Assembly (NCBI RefSeq): GCF_030250645.1
Contig: NZ_JASSVS010000007.1
Span: forward strand, 62,001 to 126,000
Length of the DNA: 64,000 nucleotides
From: Marinobacter azerbaijanicus
Lineage (GTDB): Bacteria; Pseudomonadota; Gammaproteobacteria; Pseudomonadales; Oleiphilaceae
Reading direction: 5' to 3'
The translations under genes and the position numbers were made by a program. A model generated the notes under the pieces. It did no database searches. It saw only the letters and a program-made list of their open reading frames with translations, and was not told the DNA's origin. Of the stretch, positions 8,560-17,917 are shown piece after piece (the first letter of the stretch is position 1; every line of letters starts with the position of its first letter).

Positions 8560-8586
8560 AAAAGCCCCGCATTGCGGGGCTTTTGT
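8560..8586 (+). terminator. Rho-independent terminator of the cytochrome c5 gene
   Basis: An inverted repeat AAAAGCCCCGC-ATT-GCGGGGCTTTT with a short loop, ending in a T tract and beginning with an A tract, lies 27 bp after the cytochrome stop codon. The A tract on the other side means it can also end transcription coming from the minus strand gene at 8612-9169. Confidence 0.92.
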
Positions 8587-8611
8587 GTAATAAGTGGAAC
8601 ACTTTCAGGTT

Positions 8612-9169
8612 TTATTGAAGCGGAGTGAAGGTCAGTCTGCCCCCAATACGATCGGTGCCGCCGTCTGCAGTTCCGATTGTAATGGACCAGGTTTGAGTGC
8701 TGTCCCCGCTGTGTGCATCCTGCAAGGCGTTGAGGCGGGGGTCCATCCAGCCAAAGCTGCCGGATCGGGACAGCGTCATCCAGGTGGTCTGTTCTGACTC
8801 CTGCCCATCACTCGACCCGGATTCGGGCATTTCTGACCGGCCCGGCAGTGCCTCCCAGCTCGGGCTGTGGATATTCACCGCCACTTCCGTTCCTGTGAAT
8901 CGCAAGAACGCCTCTCCGTCCATACCCAGCACGGTCAGAGGGTTTTCACCCTTGTAGCGAAACATGATGCCGGGCCGCGGCGCGTCCAGAATCATGGCGC
9001 TGAGTCCCTGAATGTCAGGGTGGTCGGTGATGCGGGCCTTAACGATACCCTCCGGCACACCCTCTACATCAGGTGCACCGTGGGCCCCAGCAAGCCCGGG
9101 GGCTGACAGGGACGCCAGGCCGAACAACACCAGACCCGCTACGCCGGTTCCGGTTTGTCCGATGGTCAT
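8612..9169 (-). CDS. Exported protein of unknown function next to a copper radical oxidase; mature N-terminus probably histidine
   Basis: A 185-residue protein with a clear signal peptide (hydrophobic residues 10-28) and the signal peptidase motif A27-G28-A29, which would leave H30 as the first mature residue (HGAPDVEG). Further histidines occur in DHPDI, NIHSPSW and DAHSGD. No family was recognised; the rest looks like a compact beta-rich secreted domain. It starts 21 bp downstream of the copper radical oxidase gene, so the two are probably cotranscribed. An N-terminal histidine is typical of copper 'histidine brace' proteins such as CopC and LPMOs, hence a copper-handling role is a hypothesis only. 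Confidence 0.75.
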   Translation of the reverse strand: MTIGQTGTGVAGLVLFGLASLSAPGLAGAHGAPDVEGVPEGIVKARITDHPDIQGLSAMILDAPRPGIMFRYKGENPLTVLGMDGEAFLRFTGTEVAVNIHSPSWEALPGRSEMPESGSSDGQESEQTTWMTLSRSGSFGWMDPRLNALQDAHSGDSTQTWSITIGTADGGTDRIGGRLTFTPLQ

Positions 9170-9190
9170 AATGCAACTCCCCTTGAAGAC

Positions 9191-11455
9191 CTACAGAATC
9201 TCGAGCGTTGACTCGATGATGCCATCTTCAGTGGTGGTGTCGCTGGCCACCTCGGCGGGTGCCATGCACTCGAGGCTTTCATTGACCACGGTAATGGGTG
9301 CGGATACTGACGGAACCCGACCCTCGGGCGTGTCCTTGCTCACAAACAGCATGTATTCACCTGCCGGGACGACGTTGTGGTTATCTGGCATGGTCAGGGT
9401 CACTCTGTTGCCCGGACGCTTCTCAATCATCAACTCAATGGCACGCTGATCGCCGTCAATCACGTGGGTCATCACGGTGCGCCGAATCAACAGTGCCTTG
9501 TCGATCTCGTCTGCCTGGTCAACCTTGATGTTGAAGCGGTCGCCTATGGTCAGATTGCTCGGAGCGCTTTTGATCTCCGGGCGATCGTTGCGCATGGCGT
9601 AAGGTGGCGTGTAGATCTCGAAGCTCGGATCGCGGCCGTCATAAGGGGCCAGTCCGAAGTCTTCCAGATTGACGAAAGTCAGGTATGCGGTATTGATGGG
9701 TGAATGCCCGGCGATCATCACCCGGCCATCTTCCATCAATACCGCGGTATTGTGGTAGGTGCGGGCGCGATGGCCAGTGGCCATCTCGGTCCAGGTGCCG
9801 GTTTCCGGATCAAAGCGCTCGGCTGTCCTGATGGGGCCTTCCAGCCCTGGTGCGACTACACCGTCGCGGTTGCCGCCACTGAAGACCATCACGCTGCCGT
9901 CCGGCATGACCACGTTGGTTCCGTACCAGCGTGGCTGGTTCAGAGAGCCGGTCAGGCGTGACTCGTAGCCAATCTCATCGCCATTGGTAGAGATTCGGTC
10001 GATCCGGCTCTGGTCCGTTGGCAGATATCCCCCCGGATTGGTAAGCAGAGCGTAGCTGGGTACACCGCCCGCGGTCAGCAGTTCAACATCTGTATATTCA
10101 CCGCTGGCATTCGGTCTCAGTGGCAGCATGGTGGAGGAAGTAGAGCCGCGCATGCCACCGGCAATAGCCATCTTCAGTTGCTCTTCGGAAACACCGAGAT
10201 CGGCACCGCTGTTGAGCAGATCCGTCGGTGACTCAAGAATATCCCCAAGCAGGGATGAAGCCTGTTCAAGGGAGGCATTGGTGATGTTCAGGGTGCTGCT
10301 GAGCTCAGCCAGCCCCGCTTCATCCAGGCGCAGGGGCAGGCCGGCATAGCCGATGTCTGTCCAGCTCTGTGTGTCCGGATTGTAGCTGGCGGTGATGTTC
10401 CACAGCGCCTGATCGTAACCCTGACCGAACGGATTGAACGCCTGGCCGCCGGCATTGTAGAAGACATGGCCGTTGGGCAGCAGGTGCATCCGCGGATAAA
10501 GGGGAAGTGACCGATCCGCCGTTGAGGGGTTTTGCGTCCAGGTGCCGGCACAGGGGTTGTAGGTCTCGGTCTGCACTACGTTGCGACCACTGTTGAGGGG
10601 ATCTTCCGGATATACCGGTTTCAGCAACTTGGTGACACCGCTGGCAACAAAGATATCACCGTTGCCCATGGTAACGAGCGAGGGATACCAGCGGCCGTAG
10701 GTCATGTCACCGCTCTGGCGCCAGGTGTTGGTTTCCTCATCGAATATCCGGGAGTTCTTGATGCCTTCCAGCTCGGCGACGCCCAGCGGGAGACCATCGA
10801 CGCCTGGCTCGGAGTAATAATCAGTGCCGCCAACGGCCATGACATCGCCATTGGCCAGGCCGATAACGTCGGAGCAGAACAGGGCGCCATCGTTCTTACT
10901 GGTATTGTCCGCGGTATCAAGCGCGCCATCCAGCTCTGTGCCGCTCAAAAGGGTTTCGCTGTCATTGCCGTCCGGGTTGGCGCCTGCATCCAGCGGCGAG
11001 GGTTTGAGCCAGGAGGGGTTGTCATTCTTGTCCAGTGACAGTACCCGGGTCTGGTCGTTGACGGACACCTCTCCGAACTCGGCGACGATTGACAGCTCAA
11101 CGTTTTCAGTGCCTTCCAGAGCATTCAGGTAGAGCAGTCGCCCATCCTTGAGCAGAGCCAAAGTGCCCGCCGCCGGCTTGCACTCATCCATGCCATCGGC
11201 GCGGGTGATGCATTTTTCGTCGGTATCCACGGCCTGGCCATCGACAATGATGGTTGGTTCGGCGAATGGCGCGCTAAAGCGACCCTTTGGACTGTAGCTG
11301 TCCGGAAGGGTGGGTTCGCTGGATTCAACAGTGGTATCGTCTGACGATCCGTCCAGCAGGCCCCCAAGAAGCCCTGCGCTCACTGTGGCCGGCCCGGCCG
11401 TGAGCAGCAGTAAAGAGCCGGTTGCGGTCAAGAAACGATTGGGTAGTCGGAACAT
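9191..11455 (-). CDS. Secreted copper radical oxidase, galactose/glyoxal oxidase type (kelch + DUF1929)
   Basis: A 754-residue exported protein with kelch-like repeats and a C-terminal DUF1929 immunoglobulin-like domain. All galactose-oxidase metal-site residues can be placed: C194 (ALFCSDV) and Y257 (GRWYPS), which would form the Cys-Tyr cofactor, then Y567-H568 (RARTYHNTA) and H664 (VMTHVIDGDQR). The family uses one copper and a tyrosyl radical to oxidise alcohols or aldehydes with release of H2O2. Residues 30-190 are an unusual N-terminal extension, and residues 385-440 form an insertion absent from simple family members. The substrate cannot be told from sequence. The signal peptide ends near VSAGLL. 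It is transcribed before the small exported protein at 8612-9169. Confidence 0.85.
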   Translation of the reverse strand: MFRLPNRFLTATGSLLLLTAGPATVSAGLLGGLLDGSSDDTTVESSEPTLPDSYSPKGRFSAPFAEPTIIVDGQAVDTDEKCITRADGMDECKPAAGTLALLKDGRLLYLNALEGTENVELSIVAEFGEVSVNDQTRVLSLDKNDNPSWLKPSPLDAGANPDGNDSETLLSGTELDGALDTADNTSKNDGALFCSDVIGLANGDVMAVGGTDYYSEPGVDGLPLGVAELEGIKNSRIFDEETNTWRQSGDMTYGRWYPSLVTMGNGDIFVASGVTKLLKPVYPEDPLNSGRNVVQTETYNPCAGTWTQNPSTADRSLPLYPRMHLLPNGHVFYNAGGQAFNPFGQGYDQALWNITASYNPDTQSWTDIGYAGLPLRLDEAGLAELSSTLNITNASLEQASSLLGDILESPTDLLNSGADLGVSEEQLKMAIAGGMRGSTSSTMLPLRPNASGEYTDVELLTAGGVPSYALLTNPGGYLPTDQSRIDRISTNGDEIGYESRLTGSLNQPRWYGTNVVMPDGSVMVFSGGNRDGVVAPGLEGPIRTAERFDPETGTWTEMATGHRARTYHNTAVLMEDGRVMIAGHSPINTAYLTFVNLEDFGLAPYDGRDPSFEIYTPPYAMRNDRPEIKSAPSNLTIGDRFNIKVDQADEIDKALLIRRTVMTHVIDGDQRAIELMIEKRPGNRVTLTMPDNHNVVPAGEYMLFVSKDTPEGRVPSVSAPITVVNESLECMAPAEVASDTTTEDGIIESTLEIL

Positions 11456-11560
11456 TATGTTCTCCTGATCTTGTTGTTGTACAGGTGGAAACCGCAGTTC
11501 CCGTTACCAAGACGGATCAGGATTCGATAAAGATGCAGTGAATGTGAAAAAAAGTGAAAT

Positions 11561-13573
11561 TCAGTTTCCGAGATCTCCAAGCAGGGCGCTCAAGGTTGCC
11601 TTGCCCCGCTGCTGGTTGGCTTCCACATCCAGATCACCGGTACCTTCCCAGCGCAGGTCATCCTCGGGTAGCTCATCCAGAAACCGGCTGGGGATGGTCT
11701 CCAGCTTCTCTCCGTACTGTTTGCGCTGGGCAGCGAAAGTCAGGGTAAGGGTTTCCCTGGCGCGGGTAATGCCTACATACATCAGCCGCCGTTCTTCCTC
11801 GATATTGCCCTCTTCAATGCTGGAGCGGTGTGGCAGGATCTCTTCTTCCAGGCCCATGATAAAGACATGTGGGAACTCCAGGCCCTTGGAGGCGTGCAGG
11901 GTCAGCAACTGGACCTTGTCGCTGTCGTCTTCCTCTTCCCGCTGCTCCATCATGTCCCGGAGGATCAAACGGCTGATGGCGTCTTCGATGCCCATCTCGT
12001 CGGCGGTGCCCTTGCCATCATCCAGCATGCGCTGGATGGATTCCACCAGGTACCAGATGTTCTCCATGCGCCGCTCCGCCTGTTTCGGTGAGCCGGAGTG
12101 CAGATGCAGCCATTCTTCGTATTCGATGTCGGTGAACAGTTGCTTGATCACCGGGATCGGGTCTTCCCGGAGCAGGCGTTCACAGGTGTTGTCCACCCAG
12201 TGGGCGAAGCGGCGCAGGCGGTCCAGGCCCTTTTCCGTGACATGGGTTTCGGCGCCCATGTCGCCGAGCGCGCGGAACAGGCTCACGTCGCGGGAGCGGG
12301 CGTAATGGCTGAGCTGCTCCAGGGTGCGGGGACCGATTTCCCTGCGAGGCACGTTCACAACCCGCAGGAACGCTGCATTGTCATCCGGGTTTACCATTAG
12401 CCGGAGGTAGGACATGGCGTCCTTGATCTCGTTCTTGGAAAAAAACGACTGGCCGCCGGAGATACGGTAGGGAATCTGGTAAGCCTGCAGCTTCATTTCC
12501 AGCAGTCGGGCCTGGTGATTACCGCGGTAAAGCACGGCGAAATCCCGGAATGCCTGGCCCTTCCTGAGTTTCTGATCGAGGATTTCCGTTGCCACGCGTT
12601 CTGCTTCCGCATCCTCGTTGCGGCAGCGGACAATGCGCAACTCATCCCCGATGGTGTGGTCACTCCACAGGGCCTTTTCGAACACGTGGGGATTGTTGGC
12701 GATCACCGTATTGGCACAGCGAAGGATGCGCACAGTGGAACGGTAGTTCTGTTCCAGCTTGACGATTTTAAGGCTGGGGAAGTCTTCCTTCAGTTGGGCA
12801 AGATTCTCCGGCCGAGCGCCACGCCATGCGTAGATGGACTGGTCATCGTCGCCCACCACCGTGAACGCGGCGCGCTCTGCGACCAACAGCTTCACCAGTT
12901 CGTACTGGCACACATTGGTGTCCTGGTACTCGTCCACCAGCATGTAGCGGATCTTGCGCCGCCATTTCTGCAGTACTTCCGGATTGTTGCGGAACAGCTG
13001 CACCGGCAGCAGGATCAGGTCGTCGAAATCAACGGCGTTGTAGGCTTTCAGGTATTCATTGTAGTACCGGTAGATAATGGCGATGCGTTGTTCCCGCTCG
13101 TCCGCAGCGCGACTCCAGGCATCCTGGGGGCTGCGCATGGCGTTCTTCCAGGATGAGATGGTCATCTGTACGTCGGAGAGCTCATCACCGGCGTCCGCGC
13201 TGGCCTCGCGCATCATCAGGTCCTGCAGCAGGGCCTTGGCATCTTCGGCGTCGAAGATGGAAAAGCCTGGGTGGTAGCCCAGGTGCTGGTGTTCTTCACG
13301 GATCATGTTCAGGCCCAGATTGTGGAATGTGGACACAATCAGGCCCCGGGTCAGCTTGCGGTCCACCAGCCGTCCGACCCGTTCTTTCATTTCCCGTGCG
13401 GCCTTGTTGGTGAAGGTAACTGCAGCAATGTGTCGCCCCGGAATACCCAGGTGCTCAATCAGATACGCCACCTTGCGTGTGATTACACTGGTCTTGCCGC
13501 TGCCGGCACCAGCCAGCACCAGCATGGGGCCGTCCGCGTATCGAACGGCTTCACTCTGTCGGGGGTTGAGCAT
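11561..13573 (-). CDS. rep: ATP-dependent DNA helicase Rep
   Basis: A 670-residue superfamily 1A 3'-5' helicase matching E. coli Rep in length. It starts MLNPRQSEAVRYADG and contains Walker A AGAGSGKT, the DEYQDTN motif II, GDDDQSIYAWRGA (motif III) and the C-terminal LLTLHASKGLEFPHVF and YVGITRARETL motifs. Rep removes proteins ahead of the replication fork and assists restart. A GTG two codons upstream (13579) is also possible; neither start has a strong ribosome-binding site. It is divergent from the GGDEF-EAL gene. UvrD is the closest alternative but has a longer C-terminal region. Confidence 0.95.
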   Translation of the reverse strand: MLNPRQSEAVRYADGPMLVLAGAGSGKTSVITRKVAYLIEHLGIPGRHIAAVTFTNKAAREMKERVGRLVDRKLTRGLIVSTFHNLGLNMIREEHQHLGYHPGFSIFDAEDAKALLQDLMMREASADAGDELSDVQMTISSWKNAMRSPQDAWSRAADEREQRIAIIYRYYNEYLKAYNAVDFDDLILLPVQLFRNNPEVLQKWRRKIRYMLVDEYQDTNVCQYELVKLLVAERAAFTVVGDDDQSIYAWRGARPENLAQLKEDFPSLKIVKLEQNYRSTVRILRCANTVIANNPHVFEKALWSDHTIGDELRIVRCRNEDAEAERVATEILDQKLRKGQAFRDFAVLYRGNHQARLLEMKLQAYQIPYRISGGQSFFSKNEIKDAMSYLRLMVNPDDNAAFLRVVNVPRREIGPRTLEQLSHYARSRDVSLFRALGDMGAETHVTEKGLDRLRRFAHWVDNTCERLLREDPIPVIKQLFTDIEYEEWLHLHSGSPKQAERRMENIWYLVESIQRMLDDGKGTADEMGIEDAISRLILRDMMEQREEEDDSDKVQLLTLHASKGLEFPHVFIMGLEEEILPHRSSIEEGNIEEERRLMYVGITRARETLTLTFAAQRKQYGEKLETIPSRFLDELPEDDLRWEGTGDLDVEANQQRGKATLSALLGDLGN

Positions 13574-13722
13574 GTTCACAATAAGGGCGCCAGATAGGAA
13601 TTTCGTGAGTGAACTCTGAAAGTCTATATTCTACACCAGCGGGACTTGCTGTACCTTGGGCATCTATCAGCTATTCTTGAGGGAACGGAGATGATTGACC
13701 ACCAGGAACGGGATGCTTTTTG

Positions 13723-15453
13723 ATGACCCTGGCAGTAACCTCGCTTAATTCCGGCCGTATACGCCTTCTGGTACTGACTCCTGAGTACGCGGATTTTTTG
13801 TGGCTGGGTGCATTGCTGGCAGGCGACAGGGAAATGGAACCAGACCTTATCTGGTGTCCGGACCTGATTGACTGTGACGATCTGATTCGCAATACCCAAG
13901 TCGATGTCATCCTCTGGGACTGTGTGTTTCACGGTGGCTCCGAAGATGCCTTTCTGCAATACCTGTCGGTATCCAGCAATGAGAAACCGGTGCTGGCGAT
14001 GAGTGCGGAGCCGGCTGCCGAACGGGCGCCGGCATTGCTTGCCAATGGTGCGGCGGATTATCTGTCGCGGCAGGTGCTGGACGAATGGAGTCTGTGCCGG
14101 GCCGTCCGGTGCCTCTGGTACCGTCAGCAGCTGGCTGAGTCCGCCCACGGCCAGTTAGGGAGGGAGGTGGCCAGCGGTTTTATCAACCGCGATCTGTTTT
14201 TCGACCGCCTGCAGCAGGCGCTGTTAAGAGCAGAACGGGCCAATCAGCGCCTGGCGCTGCTGCATATCAACCTGGACGATTTTCGTAGCTTCAATGAATC
14301 CTTTGGCTACCAGAAAAGCGACCAGATCATGCTCAGGCTGGCAGAACGTCTGCGCATGAATCTGCGGCGGGTGGATTCACTGATGCGTATCGGTGGTGAT
14401 GAATTCGCCATTATCGTTGAGAAGGTGGAAGACTCGCTGGATATCACCCAGATTATACGCAAGGTCGTGAATGCCATCGGCGAACCGTTGAGTATTGATG
14501 GCCAGAATGTGGTCGTCAGTGCAAGCCTTGGGGTTGCCACCTACCCGGAAGCCGGTGACAGCCCGGAAAACCTGCTGCGACGAGCCAATCGCGCCATGTT
14601 CGAGGCCAAGCGCGATCCGGGAACCAGTTACCGGTTCTATGATCGACAGTTGCACATCACGGCCGGCTACCAGTTACGGCTTGAAGCGGATCTTCGCAAC
14701 GCCCTGCGGGGTAATGAACTGGAAGTGTATTACCAGCCGCGTATTGACCTGGCATCCGGGGAAGTCCGCGGCGTGGAATGCCTGCTTCGATGGAATCACC
14801 CGGAACGGGGGCTGGTGGGCCCCGATGAATTCATCCCCGTGGCCGAGCGCAGCGGGCTGATCGTGCCGATCGGTTACTGGGTCATCGAACAGGCCTGCAA
14901 GCGTCTGCAGGACTCGTCGGAACTGGGGCATCCGGGACTGGTATTTGCGGTCAATCTCTCTTTCCGTCAGTTTCACGACCGCAAGATGACCGAAACCATA
15001 TTCCGCATTATCTTCAACGCCAATGTGGACACCAGCCTGCTGGAACTCGAGCTTACCGAAAGTGCCATGATGCATGACCCGGAATACGCCCAACGCTGCC
15101 TGCGTGAGCTCAATCAGTTGGGCATCAGTTTTGCCCTGGACGACTTCGGTACCGGGTTCTCTTCCCTCAGCAATCTCCAGCACCTACCCATCTCTCTCGT
15201 GAAAATCGACAAGTCCTTCGTTCAGGAGCTGGGGCAGTCAGCGGATGCGGAGCACATTATCCGCGCTATCATCAGCCTGGCCCACAGTCTTCAGATCAGT
15301 GTTGTTGCAGAGGGCGTGGAAACCGAAGGCCAACTGGAATTCCTGCGCCAGCACCACTGTGATGAAATTCAGGGTTATTACTACGCCCGCCCCATGCCCT
15401 GGAACGATCTTGTGCAATTCCTGGACAACCGTAGTCGCTCTGCTTGCCTGTAG
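13723..15453 (+). CDS. GGDEF-EAL protein with N-terminal receiver-like domain
   Basis: A 576-residue soluble protein. Residues 1-130 resemble a degenerate response-regulator fold (RIRLLVLTPEYADF… VDVILWDCVFHGG), with no clear phosphoryl-acceptor geometry. A GGDEF domain follows with intact GGDEF (residues 224-228) and an RxxD inhibitory site (R215-D218). The EAL domain has ECL (residues 352-354) in place of EAL, while the other catalytic blocks DDFGTG, KIDKSF and VVAEGVET are intact. Both cyclase and phosphodiesterase activities are therefore plausible. The TTG just before the ATG at 13723 is rejected. It is divergent from rep. Confidence 0.92.
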   Translation: MTLAVTSLNSGRIRLLVLTPEYADFLWLGALLAGDREMEPDLIWCPDLIDCDDLIRNTQVDVILWDCVFHGGSEDAFLQYLSVSSNEKPVLAMSAEPAAERAPALLANGAADYLSRQVLDEWSLCRAVRCLWYRQQLAESAHGQLGREVASGFINRDLFFDRLQQALLRAERANQRLALLHINLDDFRSFNESFGYQKSDQIMLRLAERLRMNLRRVDSLMRIGGDEFAIIVEKVEDSLDITQIIRKVVNAIGEPLSIDGQNVVVSASLGVATYPEAGDSPENLLRRANRAMFEAKRDPGTSYRFYDRQLHITAGYQLRLEADLRNALRGNELEVYYQPRIDLASGEVRGVECLLRWNHPERGLVGPDEFIPVAERSGLIVPIGYWVIEQACKRLQDSSELGHPGLVFAVNLSFRQFHDRKMTETIFRIIFNANVDTSLLELELTESAMMHDPEYAQRCLRELNQLGISFALDDFGTGFSSLSNLQHLPISLVKIDKSFVQELGQSADAEHIIRAIISLAHSLQISVVAEGVETEGQLEFLRQHHCDEIQGYYYARPMPWNDLVQFLDNRSRSACL

Positions 15454-15506
15454 CAATAAGCCGCTGTACCTTTGCGCTTTGACTCGTAAGCATCAGATGA
15501 GGTTGC

Positions 15507-17849
15507 ATGAACAGTATCATCAGGCGCATTGCTGACGAACTGGGCGTTCGTGAACAGCAGGTTAATGCCACCGTGGAAATGCTGGACGGTGGCGCCACCG
15601 TTCCCTTTATTGCCCGTTACCGCAAGGAAGTCACCGGCTCGCTGGACGACAGCCAGTTGCGTAACCTGGAGGATCGCCTGCGCTATCTGCGGGATCTGGA
15701 AGACCGCCGATCCACCATCCTCAAAAGCATCGAGGACCAGGGCAAACTCACCGATGAGCTGCGCGCCAGCATCGATGCAGCGGACACCAAGAACCGCCTT
15801 GAAGACCTTTACCTGCCGTACAAGCCCAAGCGCCGTACCAAGGCCCAGATAGCCCGCGAGGCAGGGCTGGAGCCTCTGGCAGATGCGCTGTATGACGCCC
15901 CGACGCTGGAGCCGGAAGCAACAGCGGAAGGCTACCTGAATACAGATGCCGGTATAACAGATACCAAAGCTGCCCTGGATGGCGCCCGTTACATCCTTAT
16001 GGAGCGGTTTGCCGAGGACGCCGAGCTGCTGGGTGAGCTGCGTGATTTCATCTGGCAACAGGGCCAGCTCAAGGTCACCGTGGTGGAAGGTAAGGAGAAT
16101 GAGGGCGCCAAGTTCCGTGATTACTTTGACCACGTGGAGCCGCTGAAGAAAGTGCCGTCTCACCGTGCCCTGGCCATCCTTCGCGGTCGCAACGAAGGTG
16201 TGCTGACCTATTCCATTGTGGTGGGTGACGGCGAAGACGACCGGCGCCAGCCGCACCCTGCAGAACACCGTATTGCCGCGCGCTGGCACATTCGCGACAA
16301 CGGCCGTGCAGCTGATCGCTGGTTGGCGGAAGTGGTGCGTTGGACCTGGCGGGTAAAGCTGTCTACTCAGATTGAAACCGACCTTATGGGTCAGGTGCGG
16401 GAAGCGGCGGAAACCGAAGCCATTAACGTGTTTGCCGCCAATCTCAAGGACCTGCTTCTGTTGGCGCCGGCTGGCCCGCGCCCGACGCTGGGGCTGGACC
16501 CCGGGCTGCGTACCGGTGTGAAAGTGGCCATCATTGATGGTACCGGTCAGGTGGTGGGCCACGGCGGAATTTTCCCCCATGCGCCCCGCAACCAGTGGGA
16601 CCAGTCCATCGAGCAATTGGCCCACTGGTGCAGGCAATTCAGTATAGAACTGATCGCCATTGGTAATGGTACCGCTTCCCGCGAGACAGAAAAGCTGGTG
16701 GCGGACCTGTGCAAGCGGTATCCGGAACTGAAGCTGGCGCGGATTGTGGTCAGTGAGTCCGGTGCTTCCATCTACTCCGCCTCTGAGTTCGCATCCCGCG
16801 AGCTGCCCGATCTGGACGTCACCATCCGGGGCGCTGTGTCCATCGCTCGCCGTCTTCAGGACCCGCTGGCGGAAATGGTCAAGATAGAGCCCAAATCCAT
16901 CGGTGTGGGCCAGTACCAGCACGATGTTTCACAGGTGCAACTGGCCCGCAGCCTGGATGCGGTGGTGGAAGACTGTGTGAACGGCGTCGGTGTGGACCTC
17001 AACACCGCCTCCATCCCGTTGCTGGCGCGTGTTTCTGGTCTGAACCAGAGCATCGCCCAGAATATTGTCGACTTCCGTAACCAGAATGGGGTATTCCGCG
17101 ATCGCAGGCAGTTGCTTAAAGTGTCGCGGCTGGGGGAACGTACGTTCGAGCAGGCGGCCGGTTTCCTGCGGATCGCCAGTGGTGATAACCCGCTGGACCG
17201 TTCTTCGGTGCACCCGGAAGCCTACGGTGTGGTTGAGGCCATTGCCCGTAAAAATGACCGCAAGGTTGAGGGGATCATTGGTGATGCTGCCTTCCTTCGT
17301 TCACTGAACCCGCAGGACTACGTCACCGAGCAGTTTGGTCTGCCGACCATTAAAGATATTATTACGGAACTGGAGAAGCCGGGCAGGGATCCTCGGCCGG
17401 AATTCCGTTTTGCCAGCTTCGAGGAAGGTGTGGAAACCCTCAACGACCTGAAGCCGGGCATGGTACTGGAAGGTTCCGTCACCAATGTCACAAATTTCGG
17501 GGCATTCGTGGATATTGGTGTTCACCAGGACGGGCTGGTTCACATATCGGCCTTGTCCAATACCTTCGTGAAAGACCCGAGGGAAGTGGTCAAGGCCGGG
17601 GATATCGTCAAGGTGAAAGTGATGGATGTGGATATACCGAGAAAGCGAATTGCCCTGTCCATGCGTATGGATGACCAGCCGGGCGAAAAGGCCGACAATC
17701 GTGCCGGAGCCGGAGGCAATCGAAAGGCTGGTGGCGGCAGGCCTGCCGGCGGGAATGATCGTCCGAAGGCTGCGGGCAGCCCGCAGAAGGGGGCCATGGC
17801 CGGAGCATTGGCCCAGGCGCTGGCGTCGGCCCGCAAAGACGGTCGTTAA
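15507..17849 (+). CDS. tex: Transcription accessory protein Tex (S1 RNA-binding)
   Basis: A 780-residue protein matching the Tex family: N-terminal helical domain ([29 protein letters not shown]), a YqgF/RNase H-like domain ([18 protein letters not shown] at about residue 325), helix-hairpin-helix units ([11 protein letters not shown]…) and a C-terminal S1 domain ([22 protein letters not shown]). It ends in a Gly/Ala/Lys-rich tail of about 55 residues. Tex binds nucleic acids and affects transcription of stress and virulence genes; its exact activity is not known. GAGG lies five bases before the ATG. The preceding GGDEF-EAL gene ends 53 bp upstream. Confidence 0.95.
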   Translation: MNSIIRRIADELGVREQQVNATVEMLDGGATVPFIARYRKEVTGSLDDSQLRNLEDRLRYLRDLEDRRSTILKSIEDQGKLTDELRASIDAADTKNRLEDLYLPYKPKRRTKAQIAREAGLEPLADALYDAPTLEPEATAEGYLNTDAGITDTKAALDGARYILMERFAEDAELLGELRDFIWQQGQLKVTVVEGKENEGAKFRDYFDHVEPLKKVPSHRALAILRGRNEGVLTYSIVVGDGEDDRRQPHPAEHRIAARWHIRDNGRAADRWLAEVVRWTWRVKLSTQIETDLMGQVREAAETEAINVFAANLKDLLLLAPAGPRPTLGLDPGLRTGVKVAIIDGTGQVVGHGGIFPHAPRNQWDQSIEQLAHWCRQFSIELIAIGNGTASRETEKLVADLCKRYPELKLARIVVSESGASIYSASEFASRELPDLDVTIRGAVSIARRLQDPLAEMVKIEPKSIGVGQYQHDVSQVQLARSLDAVVEDCVNGVGVDLNTASIPLLARVSGLNQSIAQNIVDFRNQNGVFRDRRQLLKVSRLGERTFEQAAGFLRIASGDNPLDRSSVHPEAYGVVEAIARKNDRKVEGIIGDAAFLRSLNPQDYVTEQFGLPTIKDIITELEKPGRDPRPEFRFASFEEGVETLNDLKPGMVLEGSVTNVTNFGAFVDIGVHQDGLVHISALSNTFVKDPREVVKAGDIVKVKVMDVDIPRKRIALSMRMDDQPGEKADNRAGAGGNRKAGGGRPAGGNDRPKAAGSPQKGAMAGALAQALASARKDGR

Positions 17850-17917
17850 CCCGCGCTCTCACACAATATACTCAGGATGGCCGGTTGGTCCGGCCTTCAG
17901 CCAAGCAGGAGTCATTC

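Noticed and set aside
15381..16922. Long 513-codon open frame antisense to tex
   Set aside because: It is a codon-bias shadow of a high-GC gene; the sense strand encodes a full-length Tex protein and the antisense product has no recognisable domain.
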